NCBI GenBank assembly: GCA_015698045.1
Contig: BLAL01000066.1
Span: forward strand, 62,001 to 126,000
Length of the DNA stretch: 64,000 nucleotides
Source: Rhizophagus clarus
Lineage: Eukaryota > Glomeromycota > Glomeromycetes > Glomerales > Glomeraceae
Reading direction: 5' to 3'
In this document: piece after piece, positions 45,835-57,729 of the stretch
How the letters are laid out: each line of letters starts with the position of its first letter
Numbering within the stretch: position 1 is the first letter of the stretch
Notes under the pieces: generated by a model
Told to the model about the DNA's origin: nothing
Database searches by the model: none
Seen by the model: the letters and a program-made list of their open reading frames with translations, nothing else
Position numbers and translations under genes: made by a program

Positions 45835-46110
45835 TTTTCAGTTATTTCCTTTTCCTTTCGTATTTTCCCCTTCTCTCTCTTTTCCATTTTCCCTTTCTTT
45901 CCTATTTCTCTTTGTTTTCGTCCTTTTACTCTCTCTTCCTTCCTTTCCTCTATTTTCCTTTCATTCACCTTTCACCTCACCTTTTACCTTTCGTTTCTTC
46001 TTTCCCTTCTTTTTTTCCTACCCCTTCTCATCCCTTCTTTCCTTCTTTCCCTTCCCTTTTTTCTCCTTTCCCTACTTTATTTTCTTTTCTAATCCTTATC
46101 ACTTTTCTCG
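45835..46110 (+). repeat. Polypyrimidine tract
   Basis: About 275 bp made almost only of C and T on the plus strand (CCTTTCC, CTTTCTTCC motifs). Such mirror-rich tracts can form triplex DNA. The open frame it creates is an artefact. Confidence 0.8.
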
Positions 46111-46229
46111 TATTTCTATATAAATGGCTTTCGAAACATGAATTTTGGATTTCTTTGGATCTCAAACTCTTTCCTCCTTTTTTAATTTATAATAGTATTT
46201 ATGATTGGGAAATTCGATGAGTGGCTTCT

Positions 46230-48300
46230 TTAAATAAATAATTACCCTAACGAAACATTTACTAATGTTTCGTCATTTCTCTTTTTATAGGAGGCAGTCC
46301 TTTTTTGGAGTATTTGAAACTATGAAAAATTATAGACGGCCAGGTCTTTGGATGATTGGAATTTGTGGGTGGGTTTCCATAGTTTTTTTTTTCATAGTAA
46401 CAAAACGTTTATTGACATTTCAAATTTTATCTTTTTTTTAACAGGTCTAGATGTATGGATTTTAGTTTTTGGTAAGAGAACTAAGTAATTATTTGATTGG
46501 ATAATGGAACGTTTTTTATCATTTCATGTTTTTCCTCTGTAAAATTGGCCTTTTTTTTGATATGTATTTTTTTTAGACGGTTAGACGCGTGAGATTCGGT
46601 AGGTATTTTTTCGTTTTTTTTTTATTTCTTCTAGCGAAATATTTTTCTAATGTTTTGTTTTTCTCTCTTATAGCTTTTGACTTCAAATTTTGGCATTGAT
46701 GTGAAAGTACTGAAAAAATATGTCAAAGTTTTTTCTTTTAATTTATTTTAACGAAACATTTACTGATGTTTCATTTTCTTTCTTTTTTTTATAGATGGAC
46801 CTTTCAGATCTCTTTTGATGTGTAGACTTTGGTAAATTTTATTTTTATAAAAAAAACTTTTTTTTTATATTAACAAACGGTTTCTAACATAACAGTTCAT
46901 TTTTTTCTTCTATAGATGGTTTTGATTTTCAGTATTTGGACGGTAAGGTGTTTCTCAATTATTTATTTTTAACAAAACAACAAACAGCCACTAATCTTTT
47001 TTTTCTCTCTTTTTTTTTAGATGTCTGTTCATCTTTGGACACGTAGATTTGGTAAGAAATTGATTTTTATTGATTGCTTTTTTTTCTCCTTATAATAAAG
47101 CATTTTCTAACATTTCAATTTCTTCCTTTTTTTAGGTCTCTTACTTTTCAAATTTGGACGTGTTGAATTCAGGTTTTTTTTATTTTTATTTTAATTAAAC
47201 AAACAAACTTTTGCTAACATTCATTCTATTTCTTTTTTTAGATGGATATCTATGTATGTAAATCTCGTTAAGAATGGAAAGTGTTTATGAACTGTTTTTT
47301 AACAAAACATTTATTAATAGTTCAATTTTTATTTTTTTTTAGATGCGGCTTATTCTTCAGGTCCTGGCAGTGGGTATTTATTTATTTTTTTATTTTTTTC
47401 TTTTAACAAAGTGTCTTTAACATCTCAGTTTTTTCTTTTTGTAGAGATTTCAAACTTTTGACAATTATATGAGTAACGAAAATGGTAAGTCTTGCAACTT
47501 TATTTTTCTTTATTTTTTTTAAATAGAAATGATAACTAATGTTCCTCGTGTTTTTTTTATAGGCTTCAACTTCGTATTTGGGTATTGAATCATAAGTTAA
47601 TTTCAAACCTTTTTTTTCTATTATGAAAAAATTTTTAACATTTCTTTTGTTTGTTTTTCTTGTAGGTTCTTTGCCGTATTGATTAGGAGTACTGAGATTT
47701 GGAAATGGTAAGTTTCTTTGTAAAACATTACCATTATTTTTTCTTTTTAATTGATATGTTAATTAATTTTTTTTTTTCTTCCTGTAGGTTCTGAAAGGTT
47801 TCTTTTTTTAGATGAGAAATTTAGTAATAATTCCTTTTTTTAAAATGAAAAAAATTTTTTAACGAAACGATCATTAATGTTTCGTTATTTTTTAGGTGAT
47901 CAATTTTTGGATCTCAAGGTGAATATCAGTATCTTTTTTCAAGATAGATAACGAGTTTGTCTTTTTTTTAAAAAATAACTCTTTAATGAAATAACCACTA
48001 ACGTCTCATTATTTTTCTTTTTTTTAGGTAATTTGTTCTTTGAATCTCAAAATGAATATTGATTTTTATATTTGAAAAACAAATTTTTTTTTAATAATGA
48101 AACAATCTCCGTCTAACGCTTCATTATTTTTCTTTTCTTTTTTTTTAGGCGATCTATACATCAGATCTCTGTAGGTGTATTATTTTAAAGAACAGAATTT
48201 CTTTTTTTAACAAACTGATTATTAATGTTTTGTTTTACCATTTCATTTTCTTTTCTTTTTGTAGATTCAGACCTTTGTGAATGAATGATTACAAAATGGT
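46230..48300 (+). repeat. Second array of intron-like units, about 18
   Basis: Units near 115 bp with T-rich tract plus TAG/CAG (about 46290, 46435, 46576, 46795, 46915, 47022, 47136, 47343, 47562, 47665, 47788, 47896, 48030, 48150, 48264), a 25-60 nt segment (ATGGACCTTTCAGATCTC and others), a GGTAAG- or GGTAAAT-like donor, and a fold-back AACGAAACATTTACTAATGT-type segment with CTAA(C/T) core. Exon-like segments are different in each unit here, whereas those of the 26-29 kb array are near copies. Confidence 0.7.
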
Positions 48301-49967
48301 AAGTTTCGCAACTCCACTGCGAAACTTAATTTTTCTTATCTTTTGTTTAAAAAACATTTGACTTACATGTTTATTTAATCTTTGAAGATTACGATATTAG
48401 GGCGATTAGATAGATTTGTAGTTTTAGTATTAAATTTAGTATAGAATTAATTCAAATGTATTTATTGATGTAATAAAACCACATTTAACAATAAAGTATC
48501 TAATATTATATAATTATGAAATAATTGTCTTTTAACAATACTGATGATTATTATTATTTATCCATATCGATACTACTCGATAAGTCTGATTATTGTCGAT
48601 ATATATCATGTGACTCTTAATCAATATATTTCCCTTAGTTAAATTCTGATAATTTTATTATTATTTATCCATATCGATATACTTTGATGAGTCCGATTAT
48701 TATCGATATATATTACATTTTATAATTATTATAATAAAATTCGATAAGGCGATATATATCGCTATATATCACCCAAAAAAATTTCCTGATGATATTAATG
48801 TTAAATTAAAATAATACTATTAAATAAATATGTAAACAACTGACCATTTCTGTTGCCCAAGTTGAAAATATCATATTACTTATTTTAACATGAGGTTCAC
48901 AATCTTTTAGACAATGCCTATTATGCATAGAACACCAAGTTTCTTTTCGTAATTCTGTAACATTCTTTCCAATTCTTTGATCAAGCAAAGAAATATCTGA
49001 AATCTTAGGAACTTTATTTTTATTATAAATATTTGGAATTGAGTCCTCATCATGATCTATATCATCATCTGAAGTAGTTTCCTAATTAAAAATATAGAAT
49101 TAATTTTTTTAAGAACAAAAAAATCAATAATAATTTAAAAATTACCTTTTTTTTTCGCTTAATATCAACTTGTTTTTCTTTTTTATTCATAATAATAGAT
49201 ATAAGTATACCTTTTTTTGCAGCAACAAGTTTAGTATATTCTGATTTAAAATTTTTAAAATCACGTATATCTACTAATAAAGTACCAGCTCCTTGCGTCT
49301 TTTCTGACTTAAAAAAAACATTATAGTCATTAGCATCAATTTTTTCATCTTTGAGTAGAGCCGTGATATTATTTTGAATTGAAAGTAAAAATTCATCTAA
49401 TTCAGATATTATAACTGAATAGTTTTTAGCTGGAAGAGAAATACTAACTGCTTTTTTTATAGATAGTTTGTAATTAACTTCTATTTCCAATTCAGTATTA
49501 TCTTCATTTTCAGTTTCTAAATTGCTACATTTGGATTTATTGTAAAATGTTGACCCATCTGACATAGTACTTTCTTGTGAAGTTTTAGTAGTAGATTCAA
49601 CATTAATTATTTCAATGTTTTCTTCTAATTATATCACATTTTCTGATGTACGAACTTTTTTATTAGATTTAGATTTTTTATCAGATAAACATTGGTAAGA
49701 ACTATTACATATTGAACAGAATGAAAATTGAAAGCCTTTTGCTAAATCAAATCCATAAGCGAAGCTATCATTTTTATTTTTTATAAAATCTATTTGTTTA
49801 GGATTAGAAATAGAGCGAAAGACTCTTGTAAATGCGTTTTTAACAAGATCTGTTCAGTTTTTTTTGGATGGCTTAGCTGTTTTATTACAATTACATATCT
49901 CTATTTTCAAATTTACTCCACAATAGAGACATTTCTGATATCCAAAACAAGTTCTAATTTTATACAT

Positions 49968-52144
49968 TCTCACTATTTTTTTTACGCAACAAAAAAATTC
50001 TAAATGCGAAATTAACTATGAATTTTATTATTCTTGTGTAATCTTAGAATCATTGGCTAATTATTTGTTGATTGTCACGTAAAATTGAAAATCTTTTAAA
50101 AATTGATTTTCACATGATGATACAACCCAAAATCGCATAGTCGCACTAATTTGAAAAAGGCGATAATGTAAATCCTAGCATCAAGTTATTTTATTACAAA
50201 ATAAATATAGACAAATTATTTTTTTTGATAAATGAATATAAAATTTATATTTGAGAACATAAAATATATACATAAATTTAAAAAATTTAAAGTTATATTC
50301 TTTTTGTAAAATAATATATAAAAAAGGGTCAGCTAACTAAAAAAAATAAAAGTAAAAATAATAGAGTAGCAGATTATTTCAAGAAAAAAATTTGCTGAGT
50401 AACCTATATACTAGCAGTTTCTTTCCTACTACTCCATATATATTATTGACTAAATTATTACTAGTATTATTATTACTATTATTATTATTACTAGTTTTAC
50501 TTTCTCAACCTTTTTTCTAATAAGTTGGCAAACTTTACGTTTAATAGTTTCAAACATATAATTCAAATTATTTCCTTTTACCTTATTTAAATTAAAAACT
50601 TGTCTAAAATGGTTTTTTTCATTAAGAGATGAATAAGTTAATGAACTAGAATTTTTAGATGAAGAATTTTCAGACAAAGAATTAGTAAAATTACTACTTT
50701 TATATGATGATTTGAAGTTTCAGATTTATTAAATACCTATATTGATTGAAATTGAGATTTTAAACTTCTGTATAATATTAATTTATTTGTTATGAAGATT
50801 ATTTATACTAGTAATAACAGATTTCTTTAGAAATATAATTCTATTAAAATTATTTCAATGAGTTTCTTTAATGTTAAAAAGTTTTACAAAAATTTTCTTT
50901 GTTTCTGTAATATAACTAATATCACATACTTTAAATATTAATTTTGCCAAACTCTGCAGTAAAAGATGTATTAATTTTAAAAAGACATGTTGTGAGTTCA
51001 TTGGCAATTTTAGTATTAATTTTTACAGTTAATTTATTAAAGATATTTTCAATTTTTGATATATTATTTTTATATCAAAATCATTGACAATTATAATGAC
51101 ATATACAGAAAGTTTATCAGAAATTTTTTATTTGAGATTTAAACATCATTTAAAGTTAAAAAAAACATGATTTCTAAAGAATTAAGAAAAATAATTTTCC
51201 AACTTCCCTATTTTTTTCAACTATAGCTTTTCTAAAAAGATACGAGATTTATATTCTTCTTTAACTTAACAAAGTGAGAATTATGCTGGTTTTCTAGCTG
51301 ATACTTAAATAAATATATTATCTATTTTATATCTATCACACATTTATTATATTTAGAGTATCATTTATTTTTTAAAAATTTGTATTTTTTAGTAACTTAA
51401 ATTTTAATAGTAAGTATTTTTAATATATTTTTCTTTTATTTTAGTAAAGTTTCACATTCTTCTAATTGTTTTTCAAATCCATTTAATTAGAATAATATAC
51501 TAAAACTATTGGAGACAATATTTGTTTTAATTTAAATTTTTTAATAATTTTACTTTTTTTTATAATATCTATTAACTTCTTTAGTAAGCAATTTCTTAAT
51601 ATTTGTCTATTTCTTAGATAATGGATTATTTTTATAGATCATAAGATATAATTATACATCCTTTTTCATGAATAGAGTAATTGCTTGAGCAAATCTTTAT
51701 AGTGGTTATTAAAATATAGTTGGCTAGTAATATGTCTGATTAAAGATGAGTAATATAGATAATATAGACTTGAAAAAAAAATAATTTAAGAATATTAAGA
51801 ATTCCATATTATTTTGAAAGTTTAGGCATTTCATATATTTCTGGCAAAAGTCTTCATCTAAAAATTAGCTAAAAATATTTTAGATCAGAAATATAGTATG
51901 CAAACTTAATATTAACAGAATTTATTAGGTTTTTTTCTTTTTATTAATAAAAAATAACAAATATTAGTTGTAATACATTATATTTCTATTCTAACTTAAT
52001 TTCATAAAATACGCAATTATACAAATTATTTAATATTTTGCAGAATTTTAAATACTATTTTTATTTAATTAATACATTATCTAATAAAGTGAATTATTGA
52101 TTATGCAAATAAACCAATTTATATTTTTTTATCAAATAACTCCT
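49968..52144. other. AT-rich, no gene seen
   Basis: Very AT-rich. A Ser-rich frame (50677-50450, minus) ending in an Ile/Val run from ATT repeats is not convincing. Parts of 51000-52140 may be the decayed 3' end of the next gene on the minus strand. Confidence 0.4.
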
Positions 52145-53401
52145 AATATTTTTTAATATCATGATGATAACTCACCATTCTGAAGTCAATCAAGTAAACA
52201 TTATTATTTATGTTATTAAGCAAAATATTTTTCATTCATATATTATTGTGAAGTATACCTTTATTGTGAATTGCATTTAATATATAATCCTTTGTTGCTT
52301 TGTTATATATTTATAATAAGTTAAAGTAGTACCAAATTACCAATAAAACTTGTACCAATAATATAATACATCCTGTCTCTATAGTAGTTATAACACATTA
52401 GTTTTGGAATATATTCTCCCTGAATTGTAAAAAGAATTTAATAGATTTTGACTTCATTTTGCATTTCTTTTAAGATATATAGTGAAGATTTCTATAGATT
52501 GGTATATTTCAAGGCAATTATATTTTTCTGAAATTCACATTTGAGCATTTTTTTGCTTTGTTTCTGACCAAGAATACCATTAAACTTGAAATTCATAAAG
52601 AAGAAATTTTGGTTATACTTCTGATCTTTATATAAAGTGCTAGAGAATAATAAGTCTGAGCTATTGTTAGAAGAGCTTTTTGTCCTAGGCCTTAAAGATT
52701 TAGTGTGTTTAGAATCTGATCCTTTGTAACTGACTTCAGAATTTTTAAAATATAAGGAGAATAATAAGAATCATCACTATCACAGCATAATTTCTGAACC
52801 ACATATGCATATACCTTGAGAACTGGTGAAGATTCACTTGTTAATTTAAGGGTTTCTAAAATCTGAAGCTGTTTTAGATTATTACTTGACTGGTACAAAA
52901 ACCAGTGCTTATTATATGTTGAAAAAACACTATATTGACATTTATTTTCTGCCATAACTAAAATTCTGTTTAATCACTACTTTTACTTCTGCATTCTTTT
53001 TATAAAATTCTGGAAATTTGAGTTTCCCAACTTTTAAAAGGTATTTTGACTTGGTTTCAATTGAAAAGAGTAGTGTTGATTGAGCAAAGAAACAAGTGAA
53101 ATCTGTATCGCCAGAATGAATTTTTTGTATTTTTCTCAAAAATTCATAGTCAGGTAAAAGCTCATTTAATACTTTGCAAATATTTAATTCAAAAATTACT
53201 TAAGCGCTCATTTTACTAACGTCTAACCTAGAATAAGAAAATTATGGTATTTGATGTCTTTTTTTATCAGTGAATTTATACAGATTCACATAATCACCTA
53301 AATTCAGAATAAATTTAATCAATTTCTTAATAGAAGTAAACAAAGGAACACATGATAACACTTCTTCAAGAGTTAAAAGCCCTATAGAATGACAAATGGT
53401 T
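52145..53401 (-). pseudogene. Nuclease-like plus kinase-like protein, decayed
   Basis: Minus-strand blocks in order: LLTLEEVLSCVPLFTSIKKL and LNLGDYVNLYKFTDKKR; a stop; then ICKVLNELLPDYEFLRKIQK and SGDTDFTCFFAQSTLLFSIE with TKSKYLL, fitting the Asp ... E-x-K core of a PD-(D/E)XK domain; KFPEFYKKN; YSVFSTYNKHWFLYQ; SPVLKVYAYVVQKLC. After more stops come IQGEYIPKLMCYNYYRDRMY, AIHNKGILHNNI and VYLIDFRMVSYHHD, which fit the catalytic loop and D-F-G of a kinase-like phosphotransferase with both motifs damaged. This nuclease/kinase architecture is frequent in arbuscular mycorrhizal fungi and resembles Crinkler-type effector C-terminal domains (inference). At least six stops; dead. Confidence 0.65.
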
Positions 53402-54063
53402 ATATTTGAAGAAAGCACAAAATTAAGTATATGGTATTATATGATTATATAACAGACAGATAAATCATAGAAACAAGTAATAAATACTATGAAAATAACT
53501 GTCTTTGAAAGAATAATGCGAGACGTACAAACGTTAAACTATATTATGATACGTCTATATACTCTCCATCCAATAACAATTTAATAACATAAAAATATAA
53601 AGAAAGTTCAATCTAAATTTACAATTCAATTTGCAAACGAAAATAAATCAATTTTATTTGCTAAAATTTGTACAACCAAAAATTAACCGATTATTAGTTA
53701 ATAGTTACGCGTTAAATCGGTCTATGTATTATTTATTTCATGGAGTGTTAGGAATAACAGGATTTTTTCCCTGAAGGGTAGTATTCCCATCCACAGGAAA
53801 TAAATGAAGAGCGTGTCTCCGTGTCACTAACTAATCACCAACAATTTTCAAAAATTAGCGACACTTAATGCGACAGGGATTTAACAATAATTTTGGAATT
53901 AATTTATTTTGACCATGCAATCAACAACATAATCTTATTCACGGCTTACACTTTATTTCAATAGGGCATAAAATAAGAAAAACATTTTTTTTTTTTTTTA
54001 TTTAATCGCAAAGTGATTGAAACTTACAATTATCTTATATAAATAAATATACTACAGTATGAT
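53402..54063. other. Intergenic, no gene seen
   Basis: AT-rich spacer downstream of the F-box gene and upstream of the kinase-like relic. A T run lies at 53986-53999. Confidence 0.4.
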
Positions 54064-55452
54064 CTAATAAATGATTTCACATTCTTTGACAATACCAATC
54101 TTTTTATATTTATTAATTATTTTCATAATTTCATTAGTAACCTCTAAATCATAACCTTCAATAATAAAAGAAAGGGATTTTTGTGGTACGCGTTTTTTCC
54201 AATTTATAAAAAATTTTTCTAATTCTTCCGAAAGAATTTCAGATTTCGTATTAATAACGTAATATAACATTAATTCATAAAAATTTTTAGGGGAATAATT
54301 TGCAACTATTTCCAATATCCCTTTATAATTATTACCACACCAAATATTCATACTTTCTAAATATTGACAACCATCAAAAATCTTTTTTAATAATTCCAAA
54401 TCTTTATCACCAGTAGAAAAAAATTTTCTAAGATTTGGACAAAATTTAGCTACAGCCAAACATAAAGAACTATTAGAATAACAAATATGAAATTCTTTTA
54501 AATTCTTTCCATTACTTTCTAAAAATTTAATTAATATTTCAATACTTGGATAACCAATTGGAAATCTTAAAATCTCTAATTGAGTAAAATTAACATATTG
54601 TAATCTTTCAAAATATTTAAAAGAACTACTATTATCATAAAATGATAAAACGAGTTTTCGTAAATTTGTGTATTTGGAGATAAATGATAATGGTATATAA
54701 AGTATATCACCATAAAGTTCATATTTGATTAATGTATTAGGAAGTTCGGATAATGGTTGAATTATATTTGTTAAATCTTCCCGAATATAACTGTACATTT
54801 TTAAATATTTCAAATTTTTTTGAACGGAAATTAAATCTGTTAATCCATTTGAAATAATTTCTCTAAATGTTATATACATATATTGTATATTATGACATAA
54901 TTGTGATAATTGATAAAAAAATTCAGGATAAATATCTGAATGACAACTTAACTTTGAGAGATATTTTAAACAATTTATTGCTCCAGGATATGAAATAAAT
55001 GTTATAATCGGAGTATTATCCATATTATATAAATTAAGGTAAAATTCTCTCAAAGAAGTTTGATACATAAATAATTTATATATCTCCATCGCTACTATAT
55101 ATTTCTTATGATTTAAACTTTGTGGAGTGACAGATTGAAAATGTTGAAGAATATTTTTAATTATGTTATTAATATTATAAAATGAGAGGTTTTTAATAAA
55201 TGATACATAATTAAATAATGGAGGTTTGGAATTAAAAGTTGAAATAATGATTTTATTTTTATCCAAGATTTCTTTAGATTCATCAGGAAGACATGAAATT
55301 ATAGTTTTGTAATTCTGAATATTTCTCCATAAAATTCTAACGGATACTTTACACCAAAAACGATTAACTAATAAGCATGAATATAAAGATACATTGTCGT
55401 TTTCTAAATATTCAATAATTTCATTAAGACAGTCAGCGGAAAGTTGTTTCAT
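54064..55452 (-). CDS. F-box/LRR-like protein, paralogue 3
   Basis: A 462-residue uninterrupted frame, MKQLSADCLNEIIEYLENDN at the start (F-box), then the same leucine-rich plan as the 17.6- and 19.5-kb genes (SLYSCLLVNRFWCKVSVRIL, LKYLKMYSYI, LKEFHICYSNSSLCLAVAKF). Lies 33 kb from the tandem pair in the same orientation. Its C-terminal end (SEELEKFFINWKKRVPQKSL) is closer to paralogue 2. Predicted Skp1-binding substrate adaptor of an SCF ubiquitin ligase; substrate unknown. Confidence 0.9.
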   Translation of the reverse strand: MKQLSADCLNEIIEYLENDNVSLYSCLLVNRFWCKVSVRILWRNIQNYKTIISCLPDESKEILDKNKIIISTFNSKPPLFNYVSFIKNLSFYNINNIIKNILQHFQSVTPQSLNHKKYIVAMEIYKLFMYQTSLREFYLNLYNMDNTPIITFISYPGAINCLKYLSKLSCHSDIYPEFFYQLSQLCHNIQYMYITFREIISNGLTDLISVQKNLKYLKMYSYIREDLTNIIQPLSELPNTLIKYELYGDILYIPLSFISKYTNLRKLVLSFYDNSSSFKYFERLQYVNFTQLEILRFPIGYPSIEILIKFLESNGKNLKEFHICYSNSSLCLAVAKFCPNLRKFFSTGDKDLELLKKIFDGCQYLESMNIWCGNNYKGILEIVANYSPKNFYELMLYYVINTKSEILSEELEKFFINWKKRVPQKSLSFIIEGYDLEVTNEIMKIINKYKKIGIVKECEIIY

Positions 55453-55513
55453 TTTATTAAAAATTAAGGGGAAAAAATGTTTAAAAAGAAAAAAAAAAAA
55501 ATAAAATTATGAC

Positions 55514-55592
55514 GTTTAAATGCAAGTTCATTGTGATCGTGTGATCGTGTGATCGTGTGACCGTTTATCGGCCATTCTTTTGTAGGTGACAC
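55514..55592 (-). promoter_or_regulatory. Conserved block upstream of F-box paralogue 3
   Basis: GTTTAAATGCAAGTTCATTG (55514 onward) then TGATCGTG and TAGGTGACAC (55583-55592) match the blocks before the other two complete F-box genes. Here GTGATCGTG-type units are tandemly repeated three to four times (about 55532-55560). Confidence 0.5.
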
Positions 55593-57729
55593 CGCGCAGT
55601 ACCATAGCGGTAAAAACTTAAATGTGATCCTAATTCCTAATTTTGATATTCCGAAAATACTGTATATATAACTTTAACTTAACGATTATGAGATTTGCAG
55701 CATAGCAGAAAATGTAACCTCCGTATTAATCCGCATTGAACATCCTCAACTTCATTCTCTTCACACATTGTGTTACCAAGGGCTCTAAGATCAGTGTCTA
55801 AAATTCTTACGGGCCCGCAACTAAAAAAGTAGCATAGATGCGGGCTATTTGCATGTTGCGCATCCAAATTTAATTATAATAATGTTACGCTAATCATATT
55901 TACTTGCGGATTAAAAAAATAAAATAAAAATAAAAATAAAAAAAATTGTATTTATACTTAATTCAAATTAAAGTTTACAATTATTTACTAATACGTCTTG
56001 GAAATCTTTGCCAAGTATCAAATGCCTTTTCAAAATCAAAATCTGAATTTCTGGGAAATTACAAATATACCCGCATGTATAATGAAAAATCTAACATGCG
56101 GAATTTGCACGAATCCAATTAAACATGCGGAAACTTGCGGAAATTTTTGAAAATTAACAGCGAAATCCGCACGCGCATTTTTAATTTTACTAGCGGAAAA
56201 AAAATCACATGCGGCCGCAAGATACGCTGCCAGGACCAACTTTCGTTGCAAGTTGACTACGTACATGTTATGTAACATATTCTGTAAAATTAGTGCAGTA
56301 CCATGCTGTCGTCTTCATGTCAAAAGAGTGCAGATCGCATTGATTGATGAGAGTCTAGTGGTTATAGCTACGATCGTGGTTTACATACAAATTATGATAA
56401 CTGATAGAGCTCCAAAGACATGTTCGATATTTATAATAAATTTCGTATAAAAAGAACATAAGAACTAAGAATTAAAATAAATCAGGACTACTTACGTGTC
56501 TATTTAAAGTACCGAATGGTCCGATTGGTAAGAATTTTTAGTCAGCTTACCAGCAGAAGTACTAATTGCAAGAGCCAAACGAACATAAAAATTAGCTACT
56601 TTAATTGCTTCTACTAGAAATAATCAAAACCTCGAATCATAAAATTAAATTAGTACATAATTAATTTATAACAAATATCTTCATTTGACGTACAATATTA
56701 TTAACCTACATTATTATAAAAGCACTCATCTGACTAGAATTTGTAATTGCCCCAAAGCACAATTTTTTCTATTGTTGAACATCTCTCATCTTACCAATCA
56801 TAGGCTCAAATTATTGGTAAATACCTTTTTTTTCGATTTTAATTTGTTAGGTTCAAGAAATAAAGTTGCATCATAATTGTGACACTCTCCTAACTTATGG
56901 TTGTCGATCTAAAATATTTTCATCTGATAAATTTGTGACATCATGCTTTTTAATTAAAAGTTTCTAAATATAGTACGAGCGTTTTCCCAAATTATATTCA
57001 TAAAATAAAGTGTAAAAAATTTTACGTTTTAAAAACTATCGCAGAAAATCGATTGACTTTCTTTTTGACAGATTATTATTATTCCAGATTTCATTATTGT
57101 CAACTGAAATTTTTTAACGCTACTCTTGCTACGTTTACAAACGTGATAAAAAGAAAATCCCCAAGATTAAATGATTGTATTTATATATTTAGTACAGATG
57201 AGCAAAATGTTGCGTCACTCTCAAATTCGATGTCATATAGGTTAAATTTGGATATTTCTTATATTCATTTTGTTACTACTTAAAGCATACTTACTGTGCC
57301 ACTATAGCCACTATATTACTATTTTTGTATATATATGTGTTACATGTCTACGTAATAAATTATTAATTTACTGAATGTAGTGACCAAGGGGGGTTATACA
57401 AATTCTCCCTTTTTGTCAACCCATCTCCCTATGTACGTACATGCAGTACTCATTTTTGAAAGAAATAAAATACCCAACTCTGTTTTTTATTTCTTCAACA
57501 GCTTTTGAACCGTGAGCTGTTGCATTCATCAGCTTAGACGTATCTTTGTATCTAAATCGTGCAGAAAAAAAATTTTATTCTAGTATGATAATATCAATAA
57601 TAATATTTTAATGTTTAATTATTAAAAAAAAAAAAAATAAAAAAAAAAAAAGACACAAGAAACACAAATTTCTTTTTTGCACACAATTATTTTTTTGATG
57701 TATTTATATGTTAATTATATGATAAAATT
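55593..57729. other. Intergenic with ATGCGG/CCGCAA motifs
   Basis: No gene supported. 55800-56240 has many CCGCA/TGCGG words (CCCGCAACT, ATGCGGGC, ATGCGGAA, ACTTGCGGAA, CATGCGGCCGCAAG), much like the subterminal repeats of the element at 42801-44250, so a related small element may lie here; ends not resolved. 57620-57660 is A-rich upstream of the next gene. Confidence 0.4.

Larger units (their letters stand above)
45025..48793. mobile_element. 3.8-kb repeat-filled element in an intron
   Basis: Imperfect inverted repeat of about 45 bp: ATCATCAGAAAATTGTTT from 45025 and, on the other strand, ATCATCAGGAAATTTTTT from 48793, both followed by GATATATA-like and TTATCG sequence. Both ends carry subterminal motifs TGATAATTATCAA (45050-45310) or CGATATATATCG (48540-48770). 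Interior order: about 75-bp tandem units around AAATGTTTTGCAATG (45510-45730), a 275-bp C/T-only tract (45835-46110), then an array of intron-like units (46230-48300). Same organisation as the element at 26628-29962. The outer boundary is uncertain by a few bases because no target duplication is seen. Confidence 0.6.
42623..49967 (-). pseudogene. Multi-exon gene with C-terminal SAM-like domain, split by two elements
   Basis: Reading minus strand from 49967: MYKIRTCFGYQKCLYCGVNL with a Cys cluster (CNCNK); a TGA; DLVKNAFTRVFRSI; a Ser/Lys-rich segment with a TAA near 49630; then an open stretch (KLSIKKAVSISLPAKNYSVI, GAGTLLVDIRDFKNFKSEY) to a basic end near 49147. A short intron follows, then an exon with DISLLDQRIGKNVTELRKE to about 48845. 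The next intron (48844-45004) contains the 3.8-kb element. Exon resumes LASVKDPPTHPLFALLL near 45003. After about 44500 come LPSMIEFLQQLDEAEDKDG, a 1.45-kb insertion, and TGDYYIKFLEGFEKQSVRVK ... VTTIGDIETIRDAAKKYK, a SAM-like domain, with TAA at 42623. Several stops; a common type in these fungi, function unknown. Confidence 0.6.

Noticed and set aside
45912-46220. 102-codon Pro/Phe/Ser-rich frame
   Set aside because: Lies in an almost pure C/T tract inside a non-autonomous element; composition explained by the tract.
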